Assembly: GCF_014489595.1 (NCBI RefSeq)
Contig: NZ_CP060790.1
Location: 1,674,001 to 1,738,000, forward strand
Direction of reading: 5' to 3'
DNA length: 64,000 nucleotides
From: Paenacidovorax monticola
GTDB taxonomy: Bacteria; Pseudomonadota; Gammaproteobacteria; Burkholderiales; Burkholderiaceae_C
In this document: in pieces, positions 11,172 to 22,444 of the stretch
Numbering within the stretch: the stretch's first letter is position 1
Layout of the letters: each line of letters begins with the position of its first letter
Translations under genes and position numbers: made by a program
Notes under the pieces: model-generated
Database searches by the model: none
Told to the model about the DNA's origin: nothing
What the model saw: the letters and a program-made list of their open reading frames with translations, nothing else

Positions 11172-12164
11172 TCAGGCCGCCGCTGATGCGGCGGCGAATG
11201 CAAGGGCCTTGGGGAAGCCGGCCTGCCAGAGCGTGCCGTGCAGCGCCTCGCCCGCGAGCCAGCCTTCGACGCGCCGGCGCAGCGCGAGCAGCGCGGGCAC
11301 GTCGAGCCCCGTGCCCACGCCCATGCGTTCGAGCATGAAGGCCAGGTCCTCGGTGGTCACGTTGCCGCTCGCGCCCGGTGCATGCGGGCAGCCGCCGATG
11401 CCGGCCAGGCAGGCGTCGAAGCGCGTGATGCCCGTCTGCCAGGCCGCATAGCAGTTGGCCAACCCCATGCCGCGCGTGTCGTGGAAATGCGCGCAGGCCA
11501 GGCGGTCGCCCACCAGGGTGCGCGCCTTTTCGAACAGGCGCTGCACGCTGGCCGGGTCGGCATAGCCCACGGTGTCGGCCAGGCTCACACGGTCGGCCCC
11601 GGCGTCGAGCAGGGCCTGCATGAGGCGCAGCACCTCGCTCTCGGCCACAGTGCCCTGGATCGTGCAGCCGAAGGCCGTGCCCACGCCGCCTTCGATCAGG
11701 GTGCGGCTGCCCGCCGCGTCGCGCGCGGCGCGGATGCGCGCCAGCTCGGCCACCACCTCGTCGGGCGTCTTGCGCAGGTTGGCCAGGCTGTGCGCGTGGC
11801 TGGCCGACAGCGGCAGCACCATCAGGTCGGCCCCGCACGCGATGGCGCGCTCGGCCCCCTTGAGGTTGGGCACCAGCACCGAGGCGACGAGGCCCGGCAG
11901 GGTCTTGGCGTGGGCCAGCACCTCGGCCGTGTCGGCCAGCTGCGGCAGCAGGCGCGCCGGCACGAAGGAGCCCACCTCGATCTCGCGCTGGCCCGCCGCG
12001 TAGGCCGCATCGATCCATTCGATCTTGTGGGCCGTGGAAACGATGGTGGCGATGCTCTGCAAGCCGTCGCGCAGGCCCACCTCGCGCACGATGGCCGTGC
12101 GCATGGTGGTCGGAAGGGGAGAAGGGATGTTCACGGTGTCTCCGACGGCAGGGGTTGGCGCCAT
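11172..12164 (-). CDS. Hydroxymethylglutaryl-CoA lyase family enzyme
   Basis: A TIM-barrel lyase of the HMGL-like family, about 330 residues. Visible are REVGLRDGLQS (metal-binding Arg and Asp), IEVGSFV, GGVGTAFGCTIQG, the metal ligands in CAHFHDTRGMGLAN, and the active-site cysteine loop GIGGCPHAPGASGNVTTED. These are the marks of enzymes that split 3-hydroxy-3-methyl-acyl-CoA thioesters such as HMG-CoA or citramalyl-CoA. With the CoA-transferase next to it, the likely path is uptake of an acid, its activation to a CoA ester, and cleavage. ATG 12164 gives a short extra leader; ATG 12104 (MRTAIVREVGLRDG) is a possible alternative. It is divergent from the LysR gene, with 75 bp between the starts. 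Confidence 0.86.
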   Translation of the reverse strand: MAPTPAVGDTVNIPSPLPTTMRTAIVREVGLRDGLQSIATIVSTAHKIEWIDAAYAAGQREIEVGSFVPARLLPQLADTAEVLAHAKTLPGLVASVLVPNLKGAERAIACGADLMVLPLSASHAHSLANLRKTPDEVVAELARIRAARDAAGSRTLIEGGVGTAFGCTIQGTVAESEVLRLMQALLDAGADRVSLADTVGYADPASVQRLFEKARTLVGDRLACAHFHDTRGMGLANCYAAWQTGITRFDACLAGIGGCPHAPGASGNVTTEDLAFMLERMGVGTGLDVPALLALRRRVEGWLAGEALHGTLWQAGFPKALAFAAASAAA

Positions 12165-12239
12165 TCTAGAAATTCCCTTTTGATTCAGAAAATCAATTCC
12201 GGAAGGCCTATGATTCCATTTCGGAACATCTGAATTCCC

Positions 12240-13141
12240 ATGCGCAACCTCGACCTGCTCACCCTGCGGCTCTTCGTGGCCGTGTGCGACCACCGCAGCA
12301 TCGCCCGCGTAGCGGAGCAGGAGGCCATCGTGGGCTCCGCCATCAGCAAGCGGCTGGCGCAGTTGGAGGATGCCGTCGGCACCACGCTGCTGGTGCGCAA
12401 GCGCCGGGGCGTGGCCCCCACGCCGGCCGGAGAAACGCTGCTGGAGCATGCGCGCACCATGCTCGCGAGCGTGGGCCATATCGAGCGCGACATGGCCGCC
12501 TATGCCATGGGGTCAAGGGCCATGTGCGCCTGCTGGTCACGGCGTCGGTCATGGCCGAATCGCTGGCCGACGACGTGGCGGCCTTCCTGCAGAACCCCGC
12601 GCACCGCCACATCCAGGTCAGCCTGGAGGAGCGCGTGAGCCCCGATGTGGTGAGCGGCATCCGCGAGGGCAGCGCCTCCATCGGCATCTGCTGGGACGCG
12701 GCCGACCTTCAAGGGCTGGAAACGCGCAGCTACCGCAGCGACCACCTCGCCGTGGTGGCCCACCCCTCGCACCCCGTCGCACGGGAGAGCACGGTACGCT
12801 TCGCCGACGTGCTGGACTACGAATATGTGAGCATGCCTGCCCTGAGCGCCGTGCAGGTGCTGCTCACCCGTGCGGCCGCCGTGGAGGGCAAGACGCTGGC
12901 GCACCGCGTGCTCGTGTCGAACTTCGACGCGGCGCTGCGTGTGGTGCGCGCCAACCTGGCCATCAGCGTGGTGCCGCGCGAGGTGGCCGAGCCCTTCGCC
13001 GCCGCCACGGGCGTGCGCGTGGTGCCGCTGGCCGATCCGTGGGCGCGGCGGCGTTTCGCCATCTGTTTTCGCGGGGCCGACCTGCTCACCCCCGCCGCGC
13101 GGCTGCTGGTGGACCATCTCGTCCAGGCCGGGGCCATCTGA
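12240..13141 (+). CDS. LysR-type transcriptional regulator (one-base frameshift)
   Basis: About 300 residues after repair. The N-terminal winged helix-turn-helix reads LTLRLFVAVCDHRSIARVA...SAISKRLAQLE, and the rest is a periplasmic-binding-protein-like effector domain (VRLLVTASVMAESLADDVAAF, SIGICWDAADLQGLETR). The frame changes in the G run at 12509-12512: ATG GGG TCA should be ATG GGG GTC AAG, one G missing. It diverges from the HMG-CoA lyase/CoA-transferase/Bug genes, the usual place for a LysR protein controlling them. The 75-bp gap contains the symmetric element TTCCGGAA and a nearby TTCGGAA, which could be its operator (inference). Confidence 0.88.
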
Positions 13142-13232
13142 GGCGGTCCGCCAGCGAGCGTGGCTCGGCAGCAACACTTGGACACATTTTGTGCCGTTTG
13201 TGCACCTGGGCGCCTGTCCACTGGGGCTTTTG

Positions 13233-13251
13233 AGCTATTAAACTTGTAGCA
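13233..13251 (+). repeat. Dispersed 19-bp intergenic repeat, copy C
   Basis: AGCTATTAAACTTGTAGCA matches the repeat core seen at 118, 36886 and 56300. It lies in the 205-bp gap between the LysR and HxlR genes, an AT-rich patch in which I see no gene. Confidence 0.6.
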
Positions 13252-13346
13252 AAATAGTTTCCACGCTATAGTCACAGCGTCCTGGCAGGTGAGGCGCGAC
13301 AGACGCCAAACTGCTCTACAACACCACTGCGCAAGGAGAAGCGTCC

Positions 13347-13650
13347 ATGAGCTCCAAGGAAAACGCCGCCATCAACCAGTTGTTCGAGAAGCTCGAATGC
13401 CGCTATGCGTTGCGTGTGCTGTGGGCCCTGCGCGATGGCCATCCACAGACCTTCCGCCTGCTGCAGGACAGCGTGGGGGCATCACCCCAACACGCTGAAC
13501 ACCCGCATCAAGGAACTGCGCGAAGCCGGCCTGGTGGACCATGGCAGCGACGGCTACACCGTCACGCCCGTGGGACAGGACCTGCTCAAGCGCCTGTCCG
13601 ACGTGCAGGCCTTCGCCACCCGCTGGGTCGCCAGCCGCGTCAAGAAATAG
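13347..13650 (+). CDS. HxlR-like winged-helix regulator (two one-base losses)
   Basis: About 101 residues: FEKLECRYALRVLWALRDG, then TFRLLQDSVGGITPNTLNTR and IKELREAGLVDH, which is the helix-turn-helix and wing order of HxlR/MarR-like repressors. The start ATG 13347 has AAGGAG eight bases upstream. Two repairs are needed about 11 bp apart: the G run near 13475 should have six G (five seen) and the C run a few bases on should have five C (four seen). Together they change the frame by two. It stands alone, 121 bp ahead of the FKBP gene. The target is unknown; such proteins often sense redox or aldehyde stress, but the single conserved cysteine (CRYA) is not proof. Confidence 0.75.
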
Positions 13651-13771
13651 GGCGCGCTGCCACCACCTCCCAGCCCGCGCACCGCGCGGGTTTTGACCAT
13701 TTGGGGCTGCGGCGCTTGCACAACCTGCGCTGGCAGCTATGTTTTCAGAAGCACTTTTCAAGGATTTCCCC

Positions 13772-14133
13772 ATGGCACTCACCACCACCGCCTCTGGCCT
13801 GCAGTACGAAGACACCGTCGTGGGCGACGGCGCCGAAGCCGTGCGCGGCAGCCATGTGCGCGTGCACTACACGGGCTGGCTCTACAACGACGGTGCGCAA
13901 GGCGCCAAGTTCGACTCCAGCCGCGACCGCAACGATCCGTTCGAATTCGCCCTGGGCGCGGGCATGGTCATCAAGGGCTGGGACGAAGGCGTGCAGGGCA
14001 TGAAGATCGGCGGCCAGCGCACGCTCATCATCCCGGCGGCTCTGGGCTACGGCGCGCGCGGCGCGGGCGGCGTGATCCCCCGAACGCCACGCTCAAGTTC
14101 GACGTGGAACTGCTGGGCGTGGCGCCGCGCTGA
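13772..14133 (+). CDS. FKBP-type peptidyl-prolyl cis-trans isomerase (one-base frameshift)
   Basis: A single FKBP domain of about 120 residues with no signal peptide, so cytoplasmic. Conserved segments are VRVHYTGWLYNDG, KFDSSRDRNDPFEFALGAGM, VIKGWDEGVQGMKIGGQRTL and IIPAALGYGARGAGGVIP, which carry the usual active-site aromatic residues. The ATG at 13772 has AAGGA nine bases upstream; an earlier in-frame ATG at 13739 has none. The frame breaks in the C run 14077-14081 (five seen, six expected); the true end is PPNATLKFDVELLGVAPR. It assists folding by speeding proline isomerisation. It is a single-gene unit as far as the sequence shows. Confidence 0.9.
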
Positions 14134-14293
14134 CACCGCGCACGCAGCCCCTTCCGACGCCCCCGCCCCGCGGGGGCGTTGCCGTTTCAGGGCCGGCACG
14201 GCGCGCCACCGGCCCCATGGCATTCCCGCCGCGCATGCGAAGCTGCAAAGAGATCGATTGAAGCCCGGGCCGTAGCGCCCTGTAATCGGGGGC

Positions 14294-15576
14294 ATGCCAG
14301 CAGCCCCGCAACCCACCTTCGCTCCGCCCTCCTCCCCGCCGGCGCCCCGCCCTGGTGGCGCCAGACCTGGGCGCTCGTCTGGGCTGGCGGCATAGCCATG
14401 GGCCTGGCCCTCGGCGTGCGCCATGTGCAGGGCCTGTTCCTGCTGCCCATCACGCTGGACCGAGGCTGGTCGCGCGAGACCTTCGCGCTCGCGATGGCGG
14501 TGCAGAACCTCGTCTGGGGCCTGGCCCAGCCCTTCACGGGCATGGTGGCCGACCGCTGGGGTGCAGGCAAGGTCGTGGCGGGCGGGCTGGCGCTGTACGC
14601 CCTGGGACTGGTGGGCATGGCATTGGCCTCGACGCCCGTGACCTTCGTGCTCTGCGTGGGCGTGTGCATCGGCGTGGCGCAGTCGGGCACGGCCTTCGGA
14701 GCGATCTATGGCGCGCTGAGCCGGCTCGTTCCGCCCGAACGGCGCGGCTGGGCCCTGGGCATGGCGGGAGCGGTCGGCGGCCTGGGCCAGTTCGTGCTGG
14801 TACCCGCCGTGCAGGGCCTGATCGCGGGATGGGGCTGGCACGCCACGCTGCTGCTGCTGGCCCTGGCGCTGGCAGCGGCGCTGCCGCTGGCGGCCGCGCT
14901 GCGCGAGCCGGCCCGCGCGGACGGTGCGGCCACCCCGTCCCCCGGAGCCCCCGAGGGCCAGCCCCTGCGCGCGGCGCTGCGCGAGGCCTTCGCACACCGG
15001 GGCTTCTGGCTCCTGAACCTGGGCTTTCTGGCCTGCGGCTTCCAGCTCGCGTTCATCGCCAACCACCTGCCCGCCTACCTCCTGGACCGGGGGCTGGCCC
15101 CCACGCACGCCGTGGGTGCGCTCGCCACCATTGCGCTGGCGAACGTGGCGGGCACCTACGCCTGCGGACTGCTGGGCGCGAAGCACCGCCGCAAGCACCT
15201 GCTCGCGGCGGTGTACCTCGCGCGCACTGGCACCATGGCGCTGTTCCTGCTGCTGCCCGTGAGCCCTGCGAGCCTGTACCTGTTCTCCGCCGCGATGGGC
15301 CTGACGTGGCTGGGCACGGTGCCACTCACCAATGGCCTCGTCGCCCAGGTGTTCGGCGTGCGCTACCTCACGACGCTGTTCGGCTTCGTGTTCCTGGGGC
15401 ACCAGATCGGCTCGTTCCTGGGTGTGTGGCTCGGCGGCGTGGTGTTCGAGGCCACACGCTCCTACGACCTCGTATGGCTCGCCGCCATGGCGCTGGGCCT
15501 CGTCTCGGCGGCACTGCATGCGCCCATCGACGACCGCGAGATCGTGCGCCCCCGTCCCCTGGGAGCGATGGCATGA
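14294..15576 (+). CDS. MFS transporter (one-base frameshift near the start)
   Basis: A major-facilitator permease of about 427 residues with roughly 12 membrane spans. The loop 2-3 motif appears as GMVADRWGAGKVVAGG. The oxalate/formate-antiporter-like features LDRGWSRETFALAMAVQNL and GVCIGVAQSGTAFGAIYGAL place it with the monocarboxylate-type MFS proteins common in Burkholderiales. The start ATG 14294 is in a different frame from the body; restoring one C in the run 14345-14348 joins them (APPPWWRQTWALVWAGG). Starting at the in-frame ATG 14398 would lose the first membrane span. Its stop overlaps the next start as ATGA, so the 52-residue peptide gene is translationally coupled. Confidence 0.82.
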
Positions 15577-15731
15577 CCCGCCTGCGCGCCCTGCTCCGCC
15601 GGCTTCAGCCGGCCTGGCACGCCGCCGGGCCGCTGCTGTGGCTCGTGCCTCTGGCCGCGCTGGCCCTGCGCGCCTGGCTGGCGCCGGAACATGTGGCGGA
15701 CTGGCTGCGGCTGCTGGCGTTCTGCGGCTGA
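15573..15731 (+). CDS. 52-residue membrane peptide coupled to the MFS gene
   Basis: A short reading frame starts in the ATGA overlap with the MFS stop and encodes 52 residues. It has a basic start (MTRLRALLRRLQPAWHAAG) followed by one hydrophobic segment (LLWLVPLAALALRAWLA) and a short tail ending LRLLAFCG. The charge pattern suggests one membrane span with the N terminus inside. I know no family for it. The coupling and strand suggest that it is made with the transporter. It could also be chance coding in GC-rich DNA, as no homologue can be tested here. Confidence 0.5.
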   Translation: MTRLRALLRRLQPAWHAAGPLLWLVPLAALALRAWLAPEHVADWLRLLAFCG

Positions 15732-15745
15732 CGCGGCCGCGCCGC

Positions 15746-16288
15746 TCAGGCGAACAGTGCCTGTTCCAGCCGCGCGTACTTGGCGTCGCCCACGGCCTCG
15801 CGGATCTTGGGAGCCAGCGCGGCGAGTTCCTCGAAGCCCGAGGCCCCTTCCACCGCGAGGTTGAGACGGAACCCGCGCAGCCCCAGCCCGGCGGTGAGTT
15901 CGGTGGCAATGGGGTAGGCGTCCTGGTAGCGCTCCTTGGGCGAACGCCCGCTGCTTTCCTCGCGCGCCGGCACGGTCTGCGCATCGTCGAGCAGCAGCGG
16001 CCCTGGTGCCGCAGCAGGGCTGGCGGCGGCGGGCGCCGCCGGAAGCTCCGGAGCGCTGGAGGGCGCAGCGGCCTGCGCCGGTGCCCCGTCGGCCGGTGCG
16101 AGCAGCCCCTGGTCGATCATGGCCTGCACATCCTCGCGCGTGATGCCCATGCCCGCCGTGGCGGCCAGCACATCCTCGGTACTGCGCTTTCCATCGAACA
16201 GGATGAACGCCGAGCGCTGGCGCGGCGTGAGGCTGCCGTGCCGGTCCTTGAGGGCCGCCTGGCCCGCGGGCGTCTTGACGAGTGCCAT
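15746..16288 (-). CDS. Hypothetical protein with Ala/Pro-rich linker
   Basis: 180 residues. The N-terminal part (MALVKTPAGQAALKDRHGSL, then FILFDGKRSTEDVLAATAGM) is about 65 residues and helical, ending in TREDVQAMIDQGLLAP, which resembles a small winged-helix-like module. An Ala/Pro/Ser linker of about 35 residues follows, then a conserved-looking C-terminal domain (SPKERYQDAYPIATELTAGL, LRLNLAVEG-like, KIREAVGDAKYARLEQALFA). No signal peptide or membrane span is seen. The start 16288 has AAGGAAG upstream; an in-frame ATG at 16372 lacks one. I believe similar proteins exist in Comamonadaceae, without known function. It lies 93 bp upstream of nothing on its own strand except the symporter, whose stop is at 16382. 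Confidence 0.7.
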   Translation of the reverse strand: MALVKTPAGQAALKDRHGSLTPRQRSAFILFDGKRSTEDVLAATAGMGITREDVQAMIDQGLLAPADGAPAQAAAPSSAPELPAAPAAASPAAAPGPLLLDDAQTVPAREESSGRSPKERYQDAYPIATELTAGLGLRGFRLNLAVEGASGFEELAALAPKIREAVGDAKYARLEQALFA

Positions 16289-16381
16289 GTCTTCCTTGGC
16301 GGGACACGGCCCGCGATGCGTTGAAGCCAGCATGGCATGCCCCGCCCCGATTGGATATCGGGGTTTATCCATAAGCGGGGA

Positions 16382-18793
16382 TCACAGCTCCGATCGGACG
16401 CGCGGCAGCTCGGGCGCGGGCCGCGTGAACCAGCTCACCAGCATGGCGGTGCAAAACCCCGCCGGCACGCCGAACACGCCCGCCGAGATCGGCTGGATGC
16501 CGAACCACAGCCCATCGGCCCAGAGCCACAGCGGTAGCACCGAGCGCAGCGCCGCCACATGCGAGAGCATGTAGTACACCGTGACGGCCAGCCCCACAAG
16601 CATGCCCGCCACCGCACCCTTGCGCGTGGTGCCGCGCCAGAAGATGCCCAGCACCATGGCCGGCACGAAGGCCGAGGCCGCGAGCGAAAACGAGGCCGAC
16701 ACCATGGGCAGGATCTCGGACGGCTTGAGCGCAGCCACGAACGCGGCCGACAGTGCCACGGCCAGCAGCGTGAACTTGGTGAGGATCACGCGCTGCTCGG
16801 GCGAGGCGTTGCGCGGCTTTTCCTGGAAGTACAGGTCGCGCACCAGCGCATTGCTGATGGTGAGCAGCAGCCCGTCGGCCGTGGACAGTGCCGCCGCAAG
16901 CCCGCCCGCCGCGACCAGGCCCGAGACCACGTAGGGCAGCCCGCCCAGCTCGGGCGTGGCGAGCATGATGAGGTCGGCGCCCAGGCGGATCTCGCCGAAC
17001 TGCACGATGCCGTCGCCGTTCACGTCCTCGACGGACAGCAGCGAGGCATCCACGCGCGCCCACTGCGCCATCCAGTTGGGCAGCGCGTCGAAGCTGCTGC
17101 CCACCAGGTTGTTCATGACCTCGTACTTCACCAGCACCGCGAGCGCCGGCGCGCTCAGGTACAGCAGCGCGATGAAGAACAGCGACCACGCCACCGAGGC
17201 GCGCGAGCCCGCCACCGTGGCCGTGGTGTAGTAGCGCGTGAGCAGGTGCGGCAGCCCCGCCGTGCCCACCATGAGGCAGAACATGAGCGCGAGGAAGTTG
17301 CGGCGCGTATCCTGGAAGTCCTGGCGCTCCTGCGCCGAGCCCTCGGGGTCGCCCACGAAGGCCTGGCTGTGGCGCGGCAGGCCGCCCAGGGGGCGTGCGC
17401 GCTCGTAGTTCTCGCGCATCTCGCGCGTCCAGCGCTCACGCGCCGTGGCTTCGTCGCGCGGCATGGCGGCCAGCTCGCGGCTGGCGGCCACGATCAGGCC
17501 CACGTCGGCGTTCTGCGCGCGCAGCCGGTGGATGCGCTCGCGCGCGGCCTCGCGCTCGCGCTCCAGCGCGGCACCCACGTCCTGCAGGCGCACCTCGAAC
17601 TCCTGGGCCCGCTCCAGGTAGGCCATCACGACCTGGTACTCGGCGGGCGACTGGAGCAGTTGCTCCTCCAGGTCGGCGATCTTGCCGAGCTGCTTGCCGT
17701 AGACCAGCGTGGCCAGCGGGTTGCCGAGCTGCTGGTAGGCCAGCCACGACACGGGGATCAGGAAGGCCAGGAGCAGCACCACGTACTGCGCCACCTGCGT
17801 CCAGGTGATGGCGCGCATGCCGCCCAGGAAGGAGCACAGCAGCACACCGCCCAGGCCCAGCATGATGCCGATCTCGAACTGCACGCCCGTGAGGCGCGAG
17901 GCGATCAGCCCGACGCCGTAGATCTGCGCCACCACGTAGGTGAACGAGCACAGCACGGCCGCCAGCGCCGCGATCACGCGCGGCCAGCGCCCTCCGAAGC
18001 GCACCTGGAAGAAGTCGGGAATGGTGTAGAGATTCATCGCCCGCAGGTGCGGCGCGATAAGCATGGCCACGAGGCAGAAGCCCCCCGTCCAGCCCAGCAG
18101 GTAGGCCAGGCCGCCGGGCTGGCCCGGCGTGCCCGAGAAGCCCTGCAGGTACAGCGCGCCGGCCAGGCTGATGAACGAGGCCGCGCTCATCCAGTCGGCC
18201 GCCGCGGCCATGCCGTTGTACATGGGCGGGATGCGGCGCCCCGCCACGTAGTACTCGTCGGGATTGGTGGTGCGGCCATAGACGCCGATGCCGGCGTAGA
18301 CCATCACCGTGAGGAACAGGAAGATGGGGCCGATCCAGTGCCGCGAAAGGCCGCGCTGCTCGGCCCAGGCCATGAAGGCCAGGAAGCCCAGGACACCGAG
18401 GATGTAGAGCGCGAGGATGCGGTGCAGGCGCCACAGGTAGGCCCGCTCCCGCGACCGCTCCTCCCTCTCAGCCATGGACGCGGTCGGCGGGCAGGGCCGC
18501 GGGGCCACGGTGGCGTCCTGCCGTTCGAAGCGGCTCATGGCCCAGCAGTAGGCCACCACGATGGCGATGAACACGAGCACCGCGCCCTGCGCGGCGATCC
18601 AGTAGGCCAGGGGCCAGCCGGCCACGAGCATCTGCAGATCGCGCGCGAAGTAGCAGGCCACGAACGACACCAGCACCCAGGCCACCAGCAGCACCGCCTT
18701 GAGCGAGAGATGGCGTGCGTCGTGCAGGTCGGGAGCGAAGGGCCCGCCCACCTGCCCGGCGGGCGAAGCATCGTGCAGGGCCGGTCCCGGCAT
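16382..18793 (-). CDS. DUF4212 / sodium:solute symporter fusion with coiled-coil and EF-hand insert
   Basis: 803 residues. The first ~90 residues are a DUF4212 unit (two membrane spans, LSLKAVLLVAWVLVSFVACY and a second hydrophobic segment), normally a separate small subunit. From about residue 130 comes an SSS-family Na+-coupled permease of the acetate-permease (ActP, VC_2705) type: TTNPDEYYVAGRRIPPMYNG, AADWMSAASFISLAGALYLQ, GGMRAITWTQVAQYVVLLLA. It is interrupted at about 365-490 by a hydrophilic Glu/Arg-rich coiled coil. Residues 590-601 form a perfect EF-hand loop (DVNGDGIVQFGE). The substrate is probably a short monocarboxylate such as acetate (family knowledge). Start ATG 18793 has no strong ribosome-binding site. 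The gene follows ppsA on the same strand, so both may serve growth on C2-C3 acids. Confidence 0.88.
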   Translation of the reverse strand: MPGPALHDASPAGQVGGPFAPDLHDARHLSLKAVLLVAWVLVSFVACYFARDLQMLVAGWPLAYWIAAQGAVLVFIAIVVAYCWAMSRFERQDATVAPRPCPPTASMAEREERSRERAYLWRLHRILALYILGVLGFLAFMAWAEQRGLSRHWIGPIFLFLTVMVYAGIGVYGRTTNPDEYYVAGRRIPPMYNGMAAAADWMSAASFISLAGALYLQGFSGTPGQPGGLAYLLGWTGGFCLVAMLIAPHLRAMNLYTIPDFFQVRFGGRWPRVIAALAAVLCSFTYVVAQIYGVGLIASRLTGVQFEIGIMLGLGGVLLCSFLGGMRAITWTQVAQYVVLLLAFLIPVSWLAYQQLGNPLATLVYGKQLGKIADLEEQLLQSPAEYQVVMAYLERAQEFEVRLQDVGAALEREREAARERIHRLRAQNADVGLIVAASRELAAMPRDEATARERWTREMRENYERARPLGGLPRHSQAFVGDPEGSAQERQDFQDTRRNFLALMFCLMVGTAGLPHLLTRYYTTATVAGSRASVAWSLFFIALLYLSAPALAVLVKYEVMNNLVGSSFDALPNWMAQWARVDASLLSVEDVNGDGIVQFGEIRLGADLIMLATPELGGLPYVVSGLVAAGGLAAALSTADGLLLTISNALVRDLYFQEKPRNASPEQRVILTKFTLLAVALSAAFVAALKPSEILPMVSASFSLAASAFVPAMVLGIFWRGTTRKGAVAGMLVGLAVTVYYMLSHVAALRSVLPLWLWADGLWFGIQPISAGVFGVPAGFCTAMLVSWFTRPAPELPRVRSEL

Positions 18794-18871
18794 GTCAGGC
18801 GTCCATGGCGTTGCGCGTCGTCGCCATCAGCCCCTGCAACGGGTGCAGCCCAGGCCGGCAGCCGCCCAGCA

Positions 18872-18962
18872 AGGGCCGCCCCGCAGCGAAGGCGGCATCC
18901 CCCTTCCCGCATCGCGCAGCGACGCGAGAGACGGGGAGGGCACGCAACGCCTCAGGGGGCTG
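18872..18962 (-). repeat. Candidate palindromic intergenic repeat
   Basis: The gap between ppsA and the symporter contains interleaved inverted pieces: ggcggcatccccc against gggggctgccc, and cccttcccg against cggggaggg, around a gcgcagcgacgcgag middle. This resembles REP-like intergenic elements I recall from Acidovorax-type genomes, but no second copy lies in this window to prove it. It could act as a stabilising hairpin or terminator after ppsA. Confidence 0.4.
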
Positions 18963-18968
18963 CCCATC

Positions 18969-21359
<2,391 letters not shown>

Positions 21360-21568
21360 GGGAAAGCTCCAGAAGTTGAAACCGGGTCTGCGCGCCCGCC
21401 CGTGCTCGGGGGCGGGCAAGCGCCCATGCAAGCGGCGAGGCTTTGGTGTTGTGGTTGTGGGCCGCCGGGTTGCATGGTGAGAATTTGGGAATAATGGGCG
21501 CCATTGTAGGCTGGCACCGGATCAACGCGCTGGCGGCCTGCTGACGCCCCTCTGAAACGCCCTCATCC

Positions 21569-22389
21569 ATGCACACGCGCACCGTATTCTTCATCTCCGA
21601 CGGCACCGGTATCACGGCCGAGACCTTTGGCAACGCCATCCTGGCCCAGTTCGACATGAAGCCGCGCCATGTGCGCCTGCCCTTCGTGGACACCGTGGAC
21701 AAGGCCCACCAAGCCGTGCGCCAGGTCAACCACACGGCCGAGGTCGAAGGCAAAAAGCCCATCGTGTTCACCACCCTGGTCAACATGGAGGTGCTCAGGG
21801 TGATCCAGGACGGCTGCAAGGGCATGCTGCTGGACATGTTCGGCACCTTCGTGCACCCGCTGGAGCAGGAACTGGGCATCAAGTCGCTGCACCGGGTGGG
21901 GCGCTTCTCGGACGTGAGCCGCAGCCAGGAGTACACCGACCGCATCGAGGCCATCAACTTCAGCCTCGCGCACGACGACGGCCAGAGCAACCGCGACCTG
22001 GAGAGCGCCGACGTGATCCTGATCGGCGTCTCGCGCAGCGGCAAGACGCCCACCAGCCTCTACCTGGCCATGCAGTGCGGGCTCAAGGCCGCGAACTACC
22101 CCCTGATCCCCGAGGATTTCGAGCGCCGCCAACTCCCCCCGCGCTCGTGCCGCACCGCCAGAAGATCTTCGGCCTCACGATCCAGCCCGAGCGCCTGTCC
22201 GAGATCCGCAACGAGCGCCGCCCCAACTCCAAGTACGCCAGCCTGGAGAACTGCCGCGCCGAGGTGGCCGATGCCGAGGCCATGATGCGCCGTGCGGGCA
22301 TCCGCTGGCTGTCCACCACCACCAAGAGCATCGAAGAGATCGCCACCACCATCCTGCAGGAAGTGCGGCCCGAGCGGCTGGTGTACTGA
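21569..22389 (+). CDS. ppsR: Phosphoenolpyruvate synthase regulatory protein (kinase/pyrophosphorylase; one-base frameshift)
   Basis: A DUF299 protein of 273 residues after repair, the exact family length. It uses ADP to phosphorylate PpsA and phosphate to reverse this. Visible are the N-terminal [20 protein letters not shown], the P-loop-like [18 protein letters not shown] and the C-terminal [19 protein letters not shown]. The frame breaks in the C run 22135-22140 (six seen, seven expected): [20 protein letters not shown] is restored by one C. The start ATG 21569 lies 209 bp from the ppsA start on the other strand; the shared gap should hold both promoters but no box stands out. It converges on hmuV. 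Confidence 0.94.
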
Positions 22390-22391
22390 TC

Positions 22392-22410
22392 CGCTCCTGA
22401 TTCAATAGCT
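22392..22410 (-). repeat. Degenerate copy of the dispersed repeat, copy B
   Basis: On the minus strand this reads AGCTATTGAATCAGGAGCG, so the left half fits the repeat consensus and the right half has diverged. It is followed on the plus side by ctgcgctg...ataagcgcag, the inverted GCGC arms typical of the element. It lies in the convergent gap between ppsR and hmuV and may form a hairpin there. Confidence 0.45.
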
Positions 22411-22444
22411 GCCTGCGCTGACTCCATAAGCGCAGAAGGCCATT

